The position numbers and the translations under genes were made by a program. From NCBI RefSeq assembly GCF_003054285.1, contig NZ_QBKS01000001.1:2480001-2544000 (forward strand): a stretch of 64,000 nt of DNA, in the 5' to 3' direction. Positions 1 through 8,550 of the stretch are shown here, one piece after another (position 1 is the first letter of the stretch; each line of letters starts with the position of its first letter). A model generated the notes under the pieces. That model was not told where the DNA came from and ran no database searches. It worked only from the letters and a program-made list of their open reading frames with translations. The stretch comes from Litoreibacter ponti (lineage in GTDB: Bacteria > Pseudomonadota > Alphaproteobacteria > Rhodobacterales > Rhodobacteraceae).

Positions 1-800
1 CGTTCGATGGCGAGCGGGAGCTGATCGCGCAGATCAACGCGGCGCTGGTCGGACGCAAACCCGGCAACAGAGAGGTTGCGATCTTCGTTCACGGGTTCAA
101 CACGCGCTTTGGCGACGGGCTCTACCGTATGGCGCAGATGAGTTACGATCTGGATATCCCCGGCATCGCGATGCACTACTCGTGGCCGTCCGCCGGAAAT
201 CCGCTAAACTACGCCTATGACCGAGACAGTGCCCTGTTTGCCCGTGAAGGCCTGCGCCGCACGGTTGAGGCGGTCGCGAAATCCAATGCGTCTTCAGTCC
301 TGCTCGTGGCGCATTCCCTTGGCAGCATGGTCACGATGGAGACGATCCGCGAGCTGCGGCTGAGCAGGAAGGAAAACGTCCTGCGCCGCATCGGTGGCGT
401 GATCCTGATGTCGCCAGACCTTGATCTGGACGTGTTCCGCTCGCAGGCGGATCAGATCGGCAAGCTGCCTCAACCCTTCATCATCTTCTCGTCGCGCCGG
501 GATCGAGCGTTGCGTCTGGTCGAACGGCTGACGGGAGAAACCAAGCGTCTGGGCAAACTGGAAGACGTCGCCGAGATTGCTGAGTACGAGCTGACCTACA
601 TTGATATCACCGCGTTCAGCGAGGGCGGAACGAACCACTTTGCCACCGCGAAATCGCCCGCATTGCTGAAGGTTTTGTCACGGGTCGAGGATCTCGAAAC
701 ATCGCTATCTGCGGATGGCGGCCAAACAGGCTTGCTGCCCGGAACCGTCCTGACTGTTCGAAACACGACCGCCCTGATCCTGTCGCCCGCCGGACTTTGA
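1..800 (+). CDS. Alpha/beta hydrolase of the DUF900 type (5'-truncated)
   Basis: The reading frame is open from base 3, so the start lies outside the window; 265 residues are visible. Seen: an oxyanion-region motif FVHGFN near visible residue 34 and a nucleophile elbow AHSLGSM around visible residue 105, both typical of alpha/beta hydrolases; a C-terminal GGTNHF segment probably carries the catalytic His. The pattern HGFNTRF with a later HSLG elbow fits the DUF900 family of predicted esterases/lipases, whose substrate is unknown. Its TGA stop shares one base with the ATG of the next gene (TGATG), so the two are probably co-translated. Substrate and cellular location cannot be read from the visible part. 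Confidence 0.8.
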   Translation, partial: FDGERELIAQINAALVGRKPGNREVAIFVHGFNTRFGDGLYRMAQMSYDLDIPGIAMHYSWPSAGNPLNYAYDRDSALFAREGLRRTVEAVAKSNASSVLLVAHSLGSMVTMETIRELRLSRKENVLRRIGGVILMSPDLDLDVFRSQADQIGKLPQPFIIFSSRRDRALRLVERLTGETKRLGKLEDVAEIAEYELTYIDITAFSEGGTNHFATAKSPALLKVLSRVEDLETSLSADGGQTGLLPGTVLTVRNTTALILSPAGL

Positions 801-2044
801 TGGAGACCCTGCGCTTCGTCCGCGACAATGCCAGATGGCTCGCGGCGGGGTTTCTACTAACCCTCAGCTCGAGCTATGGGCAAACCTTCTTCATCTCGAT
901 CTTCGCCGGTGAAATTCAGGCCGAATTCTCACTATCCAACGCGGCCTGGGGCGGGATCTATATGCTGGGCACATTGGGATCCGCGGTCGTCATGATTTGG
1001 GCCGGGGTCCTGACCGACCTATTCCGCGTGCGCACGATCGGCAGCATCGTCTTGGTGCTACTGGCAGCCGCTTGCATCGCTACGGCGCTGGTTCCTTCGG
1101 TCTTTTGGCTTGTGCCAATGATCTTCTTCCTCCGCCTCTTTGGCCAAGGCATGGCAAGCCATGTCGCAGCCGTCGGAATGGCGCGCTGGTATGTGGCCAC
1201 ACGCGGGCGCGCCTTATCCATTGCGGCCTTGGGGTTTGGCGTCGGACAGGCTTTGCTGCCACTGATCTTCGTCGTCTTGATGGGCTATATCGGCTGGCGC
1301 TGGTCATGGGTTGTCGCGGCCATTCTGGCCTTGGTCGCGGCACCGATTGTGCTGATCCTCCTGCAGGAAGAGCGGACGCCCAAGTCCGTCGCAACCGAAA
1401 ATCAATCCGCGGGAATGGGCAATCGCCACTGGACCCGCACCGAGGTTTTGCGCACGCCGCTCTATTGGTTGATCCTGCCGGTGATGCTGGGGCCACCTGC
1501 CTTTGGGACGGCATTCTTCTTCCTTCAGGTCCATCTGGCTGAGGTGAAAGGGTGGTCCCATCTGGAGATGGTGGGTCTTTTCCCGATCTACACGGTGGTC
1601 ACGACCGGCTTCATGCTGCTGTCTGGCTTTGCAATCGATCGCTTCGGCACAGGCAAGATGATCGCGATCTACACCCTGCCCCTAGCGCTGGGTTTCGTGA
1701 TCTTCTCGCTGACATCGTCATTGCTGGGCGGAGCTGTCGGGATCGCCCTGTTCGCCGTAAGCTCCGGCATGCAGGCCACCGTGCCGCCCGCCTTTTGGGC
1801 CGAATTCTTTGGCACGCGCCATCTTGGCTCGATCAAGGCGCTGGCGGCAGCCGTCATGGTCTTTGGCTCGGCAATTGGGCCGGGATTGGCGGGGCTGCTT
1901 CTGGATATGGGGATCAGTTTTCCAACCCAGATGCTTTGGGTGGCGGGCTATATGGTGGTCGCGACCGTGTTGGCTGTCATCGGGGTGCAGCGTGCGGTCA
2001 GCACGCTACCGCGCACGGCGAAGATAGACGTAGTAGGCACCTGA
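800..2044 (+). CDS. MFS transporter, 12-helix type
   Basis: A 414-residue very hydrophobic protein with about 12 predicted membrane segments in two halves separated by a hydrophilic loop near residues 190-215. It belongs by composition and layout to the major facilitator superfamily, which moves small solutes across the inner membrane by proton or solute coupling. Substrate is not recognisable. I chose the ATG at 800, which overlaps the stop of the preceding hydrolase; a TTG three bases earlier is less likely. The 3' end overlaps the convergent Smr gene by 39 bases. Confidence 0.82.
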   Translation: METLRFVRDNARWLAAGFLLTLSSSYGQTFFISIFAGEIQAEFSLSNAAWGGIYMLGTLGSAVVMIWAGVLTDLFRVRTIGSIVLVLLAAACIATALVPSVFWLVPMIFFLRLFGQGMASHVAAVGMARWYVATRGRALSIAALGFGVGQALLPLIFVVLMGYIGWRWSWVVAAILALVAAPIVLILLQEERTPKSVATENQSAGMGNRHWTRTEVLRTPLYWLILPVMLGPPAFGTAFFFLQVHLAEVKGWSHLEMVGLFPIYTVVTTGFMLLSGFAIDRFGTGKMIAIYTLPLALGFVIFSLTSSLLGGAVGIALFAVSSGMQATVPPAFWAEFFGTRHLGSIKALAAAVMVFGSAIGPGLAGLLLDMGISFPTQMLWVAGYMVVATVLAVIGVQRAVSTLPRTAKIDVVGT

Positions 2045-2596
2045 GCCGCCGTGTTTCTGACTGGCCTCAGCGACCTGCAGGATCAAAGGCTTTAGCGGAT
2101 GCTGCTGGAACCATTGCGGCACCTGATGGCGCAACACACCAAGGCGAGTCGGGATCGGGCCACCGTCATCGCGCGCCTTGCCTTTCCCCGTGATCACGAG
2201 AACAAGCCGCTTGCCCGCGGCATGGGCATCCAAGATGAAGCGATTTAGAGCGGGATGCGCCTGATCCAGCGTCATTCCGTGTAGATCAATCCGACCCTCG
2301 GGCGACAGACGTCCCTGTTTCAGGCGGGTGAACGCCTTTTTGTCCATTGCCACCGGAGCTTTGCCGATTTGCGTCTCGAGGCTCGGCGCGAGGTTGTGTT
2401 TGGCGGGTTTCGGCGCGGCTTGTGCGCCTAACCGGAACGACTTGATCGAGCGCGGTGAGGCCGGTTCGGGAATCGCGGTTTTGGCCGGAATAGTGTCTTG
2501 TTTGGGCGAGCGGACAGGCATCGGGATCGCGGTTTCAGTCACGCGCGCCCAGAGTTCCTGCTCTTCGGGTTTGAGGGTCCGTCTGCGCCGCGACAT
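2006..2596 (-). CDS. Smr-domain protein (putative DNA/RNA nuclease domain)
   Basis: 196 residues starting MSRRRRTLKPEEQELW. The C-terminal half, from about residue 100, carries the Smr signature: a DLHGMTLDQAH motif followed by a conserved LVITGKGK stretch and a terminal region with VAEASQKHGGSGAYYVYLRR. Smr domains (MutS2 C-terminus and stand-alone forms) have nicking or RNase activity in characterised members; the role of the stand-alone bacterial form is poorly known. The N-terminal 90 residues look disordered and basic. The start is two bases before the stop of mltA on the same strand, so it is the last gene of a Tim44-mltA-smr operon. Its 3' end overlaps the convergent MFS gene. Confidence 0.85.
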   Translation of the reverse strand: MSRRRRTLKPEEQELWARVTETAIPMPVRSPKQDTIPAKTAIPEPASPRSIKSFRLGAQAAPKPAKHNLAPSLETQIGKAPVAMDKKAFTRLKQGRLSPEGRIDLHGMTLDQAHPALNRFILDAHAAGKRLVLVITGKGKARDDGGPIPTRLGVLRHQVPQWFQQHPLKPLILQVAEASQKHGGSGAYYVYLRRAR

Positions 2597-2597
2597 C

Positions 2598-3632
2598 TCA
2601 GCCGCCGGAAACAAGGGTGTAGGCGGTCTGGATCGGCATCAGCACCACAAGCCGTCCGCGATCCTTGATACGGCCCGCCTGGCGACCGGCCTGATCACCC
2701 GTGCCGTAGAAGATATCTGCCCGCTGCGCGCCCTTGATCGCCGACCCGGTGTCCTGCGCAATCATCAAGCGGTTGAGCGGCGTCGCGCCGCCCTTCTCGA
2801 TCCAAACGGGCGCACCAAGCGTAGTGAACGCGGGATCAACAGCAATCGAGCGCATCGTGGTGATCGAGCGGTTCATCGCCCCCAGCGGTCCCTTGTGGGA
2901 TGGCACTTCGGATACTTCGCGGAAAAAAACATAAGACGCATTGTGACGCAGTAGCTCTGCCCCTTCGATCGGGTTGCGTTGCACCCAGCGCCGGATCACC
3001 TGCGCAGAGACCTGATGCGGCTCATAGACACCCCGCCGGATCAGTTCTTGCCCGATGGAGCTGTATTCGTGGCCGTTCTTGCCCCCGTATCCGACCCGCA
3101 TTGCTCCACCTTCGGCGAGCTTTACGCGACCGGAGCCCTGGACCTGCAGAAAGAACTTGTCGACCGGGTTGTCGAGCCAGACCAGCTCGAGCCCGCGACC
3201 TTCAAGCGCGCGGGTTTGCTCGATCTCACGGCGAGATAGCCAGCGCTGTCCATTCGTGACCTCGGGTGGTTTGCGGTGCAACGGGTACTGGTACGGCCCG
3301 CCACGCTGGCGAGAGCCGCGCAACTCCGGCTCGAAATACCCGGTAAACAGTGCCTGTTCATCGCCGTTGATCAGCACCGGGCGAAAAAACAGCTCGAAAT
3401 ACGCTTTCGCGCTGGGCTGACTCGTCGCCAGGGCGCAAAGCGTGGCCCATTCCGGGTCTTTGATGTCGGGGCACGTGTCCTGAAAGACGGTAAGCGCGGC
3501 TTGATGATCGTCGGTTTCCCAACCGTCGAGATCGTCGAATTTCAAGATTTCGTAGGTGGGGGCGGCCTTGGCCTCGGGCGTTGCCATCACAACCCCCAGC
3601 GCAAATGCCGCTGCCCACCGGACATGCCTCAT
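2598..3632 (-). CDS. mltA: Membrane-bound lytic murein transglycosylase A
   Basis: 344 residues with an N-terminal signal peptide (about residues 1-23, hydrophobic core AAAFALGVVM). The MltA domain is visible (ALFTGYFEPELRGS, near residues 95-108) followed by a C-terminal 3D domain named for its three aspartates (IAQDTGSAIKGAQRADIF). MltA cleaves the beta-1,4 glycosidic bond between MurNAc and GlcNAc in peptidoglycan, leaving 1,6-anhydro-MurNAc, in the periplasm. No lipobox cysteine is evident, so the protein may be periplasmic rather than lipid-anchored. The ATG overlaps the stop of the upstream Tim44-like gene by four bases. Confidence 0.93.
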   Translation of the reverse strand: MRHVRWAAAFALGVVMATPEAKAAPTYEILKFDDLDGWETDDHQAALTVFQDTCPDIKDPEWATLCALATSQPSAKAYFELFFRPVLINGDEQALFTGYFEPELRGSRQRGGPYQYPLHRKPPEVTNGQRWLSRREIEQTRALEGRGLELVWLDNPVDKFFLQVQGSGRVKLAEGGAMRVGYGGKNGHEYSSIGQELIRRGVYEPHQVSAQVIRRWVQRNPIEGAELLRHNASYVFFREVSEVPSHKGPLGAMNRSITTMRSIAVDPAFTTLGAPVWIEKGGATPLNRLMIAQDTGSAIKGAQRADIFYGTGDQAGRQAGRIKDRGRLVVLMPIQTAYTLVSGG

Positions 3633-4285
3633 TCCCCGGTGGCGACCAGCTGCCAGTTGGGATCGTCGGAGCCCATGATGCGCGCGAAGGTCCAGATATC
3701 TTTCTGGCGTTTGATTGCATTCGGATCGCCTTCGACCACGTCACCGGCCGCGTCGCGCACGACGGATGTCAGCTCACCAACAAAGCGGACTTTCAGCTCG
3801 CCTTCCTTCGTGTCCTTGTCGAATTCCGCGTCGAGCAGCGTCATCTCGCGCACGCCCACGAAATTGGCCTGAACAAGAAGGCCCTCTTTCTCGCGCTGCT
3901 CGATCACCGATTCAAACGCCTCCAGAACATCGCCCGACAGGAACGGTTCGACCTCGTCCAGCTCGCCCAGCTCGAACGCCATCAGGATCATCTCGTAGGC
4001 GCCGCGGGCACCGCCAAGAAATTCGGTCACGTTGAAATCGGGATCGACGCGCTTCATCTCGGCCAGCGCCTTGGCTGCGTCGCTGTCTGCATCCACGTGG
4101 TCCGTGATGTCCAGATCTGCGCCACCTTCTATCACTTCGAACTTTTCGCGGGCCTTTTCGGCCGGGCTGGTTTGCGCGGGAACAGGAAGGGGGGGCTTCT
4201 CGAATCCCTCACGGGTCCCAAGCACAGACTTGAGCTTCAGAATGAGAAAGACGGCGATGCCCGCCAGGACGAGAAGTTCGATCAT
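3629..4285 (-). CDS. Tim44/TimA-like domain membrane protein
   Basis: 218 residues: one N-terminal membrane anchor (residues 2-17, IELLVLAGIAVFLILK), a charged low-complexity linker rich in Pro, Ala and Glu, then a C-terminal Tim44-like domain of about 140 residues (for example FLGGARGAYEMILMAFELG and a C-terminal DIWTFARIMGSDDPNW strand). The same domain occurs in mitochondrial Tim44; alphaproteobacterial forms (TimA) are membrane-attached, with no settled function. First gene of the leftward operon with mltA and smr. The 121-base gap to the divergent fxsA should hold promoters for both sides, though I see no clear consensus. Confidence 0.85.
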   Translation of the reverse strand: MIELLVLAGIAVFLILKLKSVLGTREGFEKPPLPVPAQTSPAEKAREKFEVIEGGADLDITDHVDADSDAAKALAEMKRVDPDFNVTEFLGGARGAYEMILMAFELGELDEVEPFLSGDVLEAFESVIEQREKEGLLVQANFVGVREMTLLDAEFDKDTKEGELKVRFVGELTSVVRDAAGDVVEGDPNAIKRQKDIWTFARIMGSDDPNWQLVATGE

Positions 4286-4406
4286 TTATACGCCTATAAG
4301 AGCCTGTCGATGCCGATGGATTGGCAAATTTCGTGTTCGTTCCCTATGTAGGTTGTAGGGGGGCACAAGTCCACCTGACCCTAAGTTCAACAAACAGGCA
4401 TTTGCC

Positions 4407-4892
4407 ATGTGGCTCTTTCTGCTCTTCGTCTCGATCCCGATCATCGAGATCGCGCTGTTCATTCAAGTGGGCGGAGCAATCGGCCTTTGGCCAACTCTGG
4501 CAATTGTGATTGTGACCGCATTTCTCGGAACAGTCCTTGTGCGGGCGCAGGGGCTTTCGGCGATCAATCAGATCAAGTCGAACCTGAACGAGTTTCGCGA
4601 CCCGACCGAATCGCTCGCCCATGGCGCGATGATTCTGGCCTCCGGTCTGCTATTGCTGACGCCTGGGTTCTTTACTGACGGTGTTGGCTTCGCGCTGCTG
4701 ATCCCGCCCGTACGCCTGGCCTTGTTTCACTGGATCCGCAAGCGTGTGAAGGTGAAGAGCTTTGTGCAAACCGACTATCGCCGCGAACCGGCGCGCCCGC
4801 GCGACACGGTCATCGACGGCGAGTATTCAGAGGTCGACGACAGCACCCCGCGGCCGACGCATCAGCCACCTTCGGGCTGGACCCGTCATTAG
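4407..4892 (+). CDS. fxsA: FxsA family membrane protein
   Basis: 161 residues. The N-terminal part has three or four membrane segments with the FxsA pattern (PIIEIALFIQVGGAIG, then a second helix TLAIVIVTAFLGTVLV), and a cytoplasmic polar tail rich in Arg, Pro and Asp from about residue 115. FxsA in E. coli is an inner-membrane protein whose overexpression relieves F-exclusion of phage T7; the normal role is unknown. It stands alone between the divergent Tim44 operon and secB. Length is close to the family norm. Confidence 0.88.
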   Translation: MWLFLLFVSIPIIEIALFIQVGGAIGLWPTLAIVIVTAFLGTVLVRAQGLSAINQIKSNLNEFRDPTESLAHGAMILASGLLLLTPGFFTDGVGFALLIPPVRLALFHWIRKRVKVKSFVQTDYRREPARPRDTVIDGEYSEVDDSTPRPTHQPPSGWTRH

Positions 4893-4959
4893 TTGAAAAA
4901 TAATTCTCACCTGATACTCAGGCGCAAACGCATAGACACTTTTCAAGGAGTAGCCTGAT

Positions 4960-5460
4960 ATGGCCGAAGAGAACGGCGCGGCAGCCGCCACCCCCGCGCA
5001 ACCCCGGATGCAAGTCCTCGCTCAGTTTATCAAGGACATGTCGTTCGAGAATATCGCCGCGCAAAAGGGCCTCGGTGAAGGCGATCAGACGCCGGATATT
5101 CAGGTTCAGGTGAACCTGGACGCGCGCAAGCGCACGAACGAGAACCAGTATGATGTGACCACAAAGCTAGAGGTCAACGCGAAGACCAAATCTGACGGCA
5201 AGCCGATCTTCCTGATGGAGCTTGAGTATACCGGCGTTTTCCTAGTCGAAAATGTTCCGGACGAGCAGTTGCACCCGTTCCTGATGATCGAATGCCCGCG
5301 CATGCTGTTCCCGTTCCTGCGCCGTATCGTCTCTGACGTGACCCGCGACGGTGGCTTTCCGCCGCTCAACCTCGAGACGATTGATTTCCTGGCGCTCTAC
5401 CGCAACGAGCTGGCCCGCCGCGCGCAGGCCGAGGGCAAGACACCGACCGCCGACGCCTAG
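4960..5460 (+). CDS. secB: Protein-export chaperone SecB
   Basis: 166 residues; SecB is a cytosolic tetrameric chaperone that keeps preproteins unfolded and hands them to SecA. The conserved core is visible from about residue 17 (AQFIKDMSFENIAAQKG) through the ECPRMLFPFLRRIVSDVTRDGGFPP-type interface region (residues about 110-135). A good ribosome site (AAGGAG) lies about 10 bases before the ATG. The stop codon interlocks with the stop of the convergent dnaQ on four shared bases (ctag, 5457-5460), leaving no room for a terminator. Confidence 0.96.
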   Translation: MAEENGAAAATPAQPRMQVLAQFIKDMSFENIAAQKGLGEGDQTPDIQVQVNLDARKRTNENQYDVTTKLEVNAKTKSDGKPIFLMELEYTGVFLVENVPDEQLHPFLMIECPRMLFPFLRRIVSDVTRDGGFPPLNLETIDFLALYRNELARRAQAEGKTPTADA

Positions 5461-6146
5461 GTCGCCGACTTCCACAAAGCAGCGTCGCCCATCTTGTCCA
5501 CGAAGGCCTGATGGGCCGCGCGTTCTTCTTCCGTGATCTTTGGAGCAAGCGGCTCGGGTCGCGGCATCGGCCTCCAGACATCATTTGATGCCATGGACGT
5601 TGTGCCGCCACTCTCCGACAGGTCCATTCCGGGTTGCCGACCACCGATCAGCTCCAGATACACCTCCGCCAGAATTTCACTGTCGAGCAATGCGCCGTGC
5701 TTTTCCCGCGCGGAATTGTCGACGCCGAAGCGGCGGCACAAAGCGTCCAGAGACGCCGGTGAGCCGGGAAATCGTTTGCGTGCGATCGCGAGCGTGTCGA
5801 GCGCCTGATCATTCGGCAGCAGCGGAAAGTTGGCCCAGCCAAGCTCCGCATTCAGGAACTTCATATCGAAGGCCGCATTATGGATGACCAGTTTCGCGTC
5901 ACCGACGAAGTCCAGGAATGCCCGGCCGATGTCCTTGAACTTCGGCTTGTCGCGAAGAAACTCATCGCCCAGACCGTGAACCTCGAACGCGCCTTGCGGC
6001 ATGGATCGTTCCGGGTTGATATATTGGTGATACGTCCGCCCGGTTGGCATGTGGTTATGCAATTCTACTGCGCCGATCTCAACGATGCGGTCGCCTTCCG
6101 ACGGCTCAAATCCGGTGGTTTCAGTATCTAGGACGATCTCACGCAT
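5457..6146 (-). CDS. dnaQ: DNA polymerase III epsilon subunit (proofreading exonuclease)
   Basis: 229 residues with a DEDDh 3'-5' exonuclease fold: ExoI motif DTETTG (residues 7-12), ExoII region HNAAFDMKFL, and ExoIII region with HGALLDSEI supplying the final His and Asp. Epsilon edits replication errors within the Pol III core. The C-terminal tail after residue 175 should carry the alpha-subunit binding segment. Last gene of the leftward chain maf-aroE-coaE-dnaQ; its ATG lies 8 bases inside the end of coaE. This position close to the origin is usual in alphaproteobacteria. Confidence 0.94.
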   Translation of the reverse strand: MREIVLDTETTGFEPSEGDRIVEIGAVELHNHMPTGRTYHQYINPERSMPQGAFEVHGLGDEFLRDKPKFKDIGRAFLDFVGDAKLVIHNAAFDMKFLNAELGWANFPLLPNDQALDTLAIARKRFPGSPASLDALCRRFGVDNSAREKHGALLDSEILAEVYLELIGGRQPGMDLSESGGTTSMASNDVWRPMPRPEPLAPKITEEERAAHQAFVDKMGDAALWKSAT

Positions 6147-6729
6147 TTTGGCCCCTCAGCTTCTCGACCAAAGATGTCACGGCGGCGCGGGTCGCTTCAA
6201 GTTCCAATGTCTCGATCACATGGTCGGCCCGGCGGCGTTTTTCGGCATCTGGGACTTGCTTGGCCAGGATCGTATTGAACATGTCTTCACTCATGGAGCC
6301 CCGCTCCAGAACACGTGCGCGCTGTATTTCAGCTGGGGCAGACACGACGAGGATCGCATCAACCTGATCCTCGGCTTTCGTTTCGAAGAGCAATGGAATG
6401 TCGAAGACGACCAGGGGTGCATCGATATTCTCTGCAGTGAACTGTTCCCTGCTGTCCCGAACGAGCGGGTGAACAATCGTCTCAATCTTCGCAAGCATGT
6501 TCGGATCAGCGGATATCGCGGTTTTCATCGCTGCGCGATCCGCAGCGCCATCTGTCACGAAGTCAGGGTTTAGCCGCTTGAGTGCAGGAATGGCCGCGCC
6601 GCCTTTCTCATATAGCCGGGCGACGGTCGCGTCCGCGTCCCAAACCGGGACACCCAGATCGCGAAACATCTGCGCAGTCGTGGATTTTCCCATCCCGATC
6701 GAGCCGGTCAGACCCAGCTTGAACGTCAT
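6139..6729 (-). CDS. coaE: Dephospho-CoA kinase
   Basis: 196 residues. CoaE phosphorylates the 3' hydroxyl of dephospho-CoA, the last step of coenzyme A synthesis. The P-loop GSIGMGKST is at residues 8-16, followed by a VWDADATVARLY motif and a lid region. The open frame extends 38 codons further upstream, but those codons lie inside aroE; the ATG at 6729 overlaps the aroE stop in an ATGA arrangement and matches the family N-terminus (MTFKLGLTGSIG). Confidence 0.93.
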   Translation of the reverse strand: MTFKLGLTGSIGMGKSTTAQMFRDLGVPVWDADATVARLYEKGGAAIPALKRLNPDFVTDGAADRAAMKTAISADPNMLAKIETIVHPLVRDSREQFTAENIDAPLVVFDIPLLFETKAEDQVDAILVVSAPAEIQRARVLERGSMSEDMFNTILAKQVPDAEKRRRADHVIETLELEATRAAVTSLVEKLRGQNA

Positions 6730-7559
6730 GTCAAAAGGGCGCGGCGCAGCTCCGCGTCGACTTTCGGGACCTGCCCGAACCACCGCTCGAACCCCGGGGT
6801 CGCTTGATGAAGCAACATGCCAAGGCCGTCCACAGTCGGACACCCGATCACACGGGCCGCTGCAAGCAAAGGCGTAACCAACGGCGTATAGACAATGTCA
6901 GTGACAAGGGTTTTCGGCGTCAGCCGTTCGAGATTGAGTTTCAATTCTTCCTTGCCTGACATGCCCAACGCGGTCGTGTTTACCAGCGTACCGATCTCGT
7001 CGAGATGGGACGCGGCCTGGGTCCAGTCCACAACCGTGATCTTGCCGCCGAAATGCGCCTTCAACGCATCCGCCCGCGCGCGGGTCCGATTGGACAGAAA
7101 GATCTCTGGTACCTTCTCATGCAACAGTGCGGCGACGATTGCCCGGGCTGCGCCCCCTGCCCCAAGCACAAGCGCTGGGCCGGATTTTGGCGCCCAGTCT
7201 GGTGCTTCTTGCTTCAGATTGGCCGTAAACCCGTAGCCATCGGTGTTATCGGCGTGCAGTTTTCCGTCGCTTTGGAAGGTCAGCGTGTTCGCAGCACCGA
7301 TCAAGGCAGCGCGGTCCGAGATCACGTCCGCCATATCCAGCACGGCCTCTTTGTGTGGGATCGTCACATTGATACCGCGGAATCCCATTTTCGGCAGGTT
7401 GTTCAGCACATGAGGAAGGTCGACGCTGGACACTTCCATCGGAATGTAATGCCCATTGATGCCATAGCGCTTGAGCCAGTGCCCATGCAGTTGTGGTGAC
7501 TTACTCTGGTTAATGGGTTGCCCGATGACGCCCGCCAAGGGAATGCGTTGGGTGTTCAT
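6726..7559 (-). CDS. aroE: Shikimate dehydrogenase
   Basis: 277 residues. AroE reduces 3-dehydroshikimate to shikimate with NADPH in aromatic amino-acid synthesis. Visible: the substrate-binding N-terminus (GVIGQPINQSKSPQLH, with the conserved S-K-S-P), NVTIPHKEAVL containing the catalytic Lys, and the nucleotide-binding loop LGAGGAARAI around residue 133. The ATG overlaps the maf stop by four bases and the stop overlaps the coaE start by four bases, so translation is probably coupled along the chain. Confidence 0.95.
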   Translation of the reverse strand: MNTQRIPLAGVIGQPINQSKSPQLHGHWLKRYGINGHYIPMEVSSVDLPHVLNNLPKMGFRGINVTIPHKEAVLDMADVISDRAALIGAANTLTFQSDGKLHADNTDGYGFTANLKQEAPDWAPKSGPALVLGAGGAARAIVAALLHEKVPEIFLSNRTRARADALKAHFGGKITVVDWTQAASHLDEIGTLVNTTALGMSGKEELKLNLERLTPKTLVTDIVYTPLVTPLLAAARVIGCPTVDGLGMLLHQATPGFERWFGQVPKVDAELRRALLT

Positions 7560-8155
7560 CCGTCGATGGCTCCTGACAGGGTGAGATATCCTAGCACCTC
7601 TAATAGCGGCAGGCCTAACACGGTGAAATAGTCGCCATTCACACGAGCAAAAAGTCGCGCGCCTTCGGCTTCCAGCTGGTATCCGCCAACGCAGTGCTGG
7701 ATTTCGTCCCAGTTTCGCGCCACGTAATCCTCAATAAAGTCAGCACCAAGCGTCCGCATTGTCAGGCGTACCTGCCCAACCGTGCGCCACACCGGCTTTG
7801 CATCCTCATAGATCACTGCGGCCGAAAGAAGCCGGTGGGTCTTGCCCGACATCGCGGTCAATTGAGCAACGGCTTCCTCCTGCGATTTCGGCTTCGACAG
7901 AAGCTGGCGCTCGAACTCAAGGACTTGGTCCGCCCCAATCACGATGGCGTCCGGGGTTTTATCCGCAACCCGACGGGCCTTGAATTCGGCAAGCGTGTCG
8001 CCAATATCACGGGGACTCGCGTCTTCGGCTATGAGCGACGCCTTGATCGCATCTTCATCTATGCGAGCCACGATCGAGGTGAATGACACCCCGGCGTTTC
8101 GCAGCATTGTCTGGCGCGCGGTAGACCCTGAGGCCAAGATAATCGGACGAGGCAT
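7556..8155 (-). CDS. maf: Maf-like nucleotide pyrophosphatase
   Basis: 199 residues with the Maf N-terminal motif (ILASGSTARQTMLRNAG), a D-Q pair in the central IVIGADQVLE segment and a C-terminal GGYQLEAEGARLF motif. Maf/YceF proteins hydrolyse modified or canonical nucleoside triphosphates to monophosphates and are thought to keep them out of nucleic acids. First gene of the leftward maf-aroE-coaE-dnaQ chain. Its start codon borders the candidate replication origin; a DnaA-box-like sequence overlaps the start. Confidence 0.92.
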   Translation of the reverse strand: MPRPIILASGSTARQTMLRNAGVSFTSIVARIDEDAIKASLIAEDASPRDIGDTLAEFKARRVADKTPDAIVIGADQVLEFERQLLSKPKSQEEAVAQLTAMSGKTHRLLSAAVIYEDAKPVWRTVGQVRLTMRTLGADFIEDYVARNWDEIQHCVGGYQLEAEGARLFARVNGDYFTVLGLPLLEVLGYLTLSGAIDG

Positions 8156-8249
8156 GGGGATAACTCTGAGGGAAACCTTAGGGACATATATTGTGGTTAG
8201 GTTGGCTTATCCACCTACAATGGAGCTGATCGAGTTTTCGTGCACAGAG

Positions 8250-8264
8250 TTAATAAAAGGTTAG
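8250..8264 (+). promoter_or_regulatory. CtrA-like box in the origin region
   Basis: TTAA, seven bases, TTAG: one mismatch from the CtrA consensus TTAA-N7-TTAA known from Caulobacter. It lies between two DnaA-box-like sequences. Short and AT-rich, so it could be chance. Confidence 0.35.
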
Positions 8265-8336
8265 CGGGTTTATCCCGTGTGGGCGATGGGATTCAGCCAT
8301 GTGAATGGATGAGTTAACTCCAAGACAGCCAAATAT

Positions 8337-8345
8337 TTATGCACA
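8337..8345 (+). promoter_or_regulatory. DnaA box (TTATGCACA)
   Basis: Exact match to the TTATNCACA DnaA recognition consensus inside the maf-hemJ gap. Weaker relatives in the same gap are at 8207-8215 and 8470-8478 (both TTATCCACC), 8155-8163 (minus strand) and 8238-8246 (TCGTGCACA). Confidence 0.65.
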
Positions 8346-8550
8346 GATTCTTCACCCTCTTCCTATTAATTAAGTATCTGAAAAATATAACATAAACACG
8401 CATGTAAGAAATCCGGGGGTAAGTCTTCCACCGATGCTCGCACGCTTGGGGACGGAAATTTGATCCCCGTTATCCACCGTACCTACCAACAACATCATCT
8501 TTTCTTTCTTCTTTATTTATTTAAGAAGGAAGGCCGAGAGTGAGACACGC

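Larger units (their letters stand above)
8156..8550. other. oriC: Candidate chromosomal replication origin (oriC)
   Basis: The 395-base gap between divergent maf and hemJ has no convincing gene. It holds one exact match to TTATNCACA (8337-8345) and near matches TTATCCACC at 8207-8215 and 8470-8478, plus TTATCCCCA on the minus strand at 8155-8163. Two AT-rich stretches (8362-8397 and 8498-8527) could unwind. Genes on each side are transcribed away from it, and parS, parA and parB lie 3-7 kb to the right, the usual arrangement in alphaproteobacteria. A 10-bp palindrome GAGTTAACTC sits at 8311-8320. Promoters for maf and hemJ must also lie here. The origin call is inference from context and motifs. 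Confidence 0.72.

Noticed and set aside
8363..8397. Promoter-like AT stretch as a possible small RNA gene
   Set aside because: AT-richness is better explained by the candidate origin; no terminator or conserved fold is visible.
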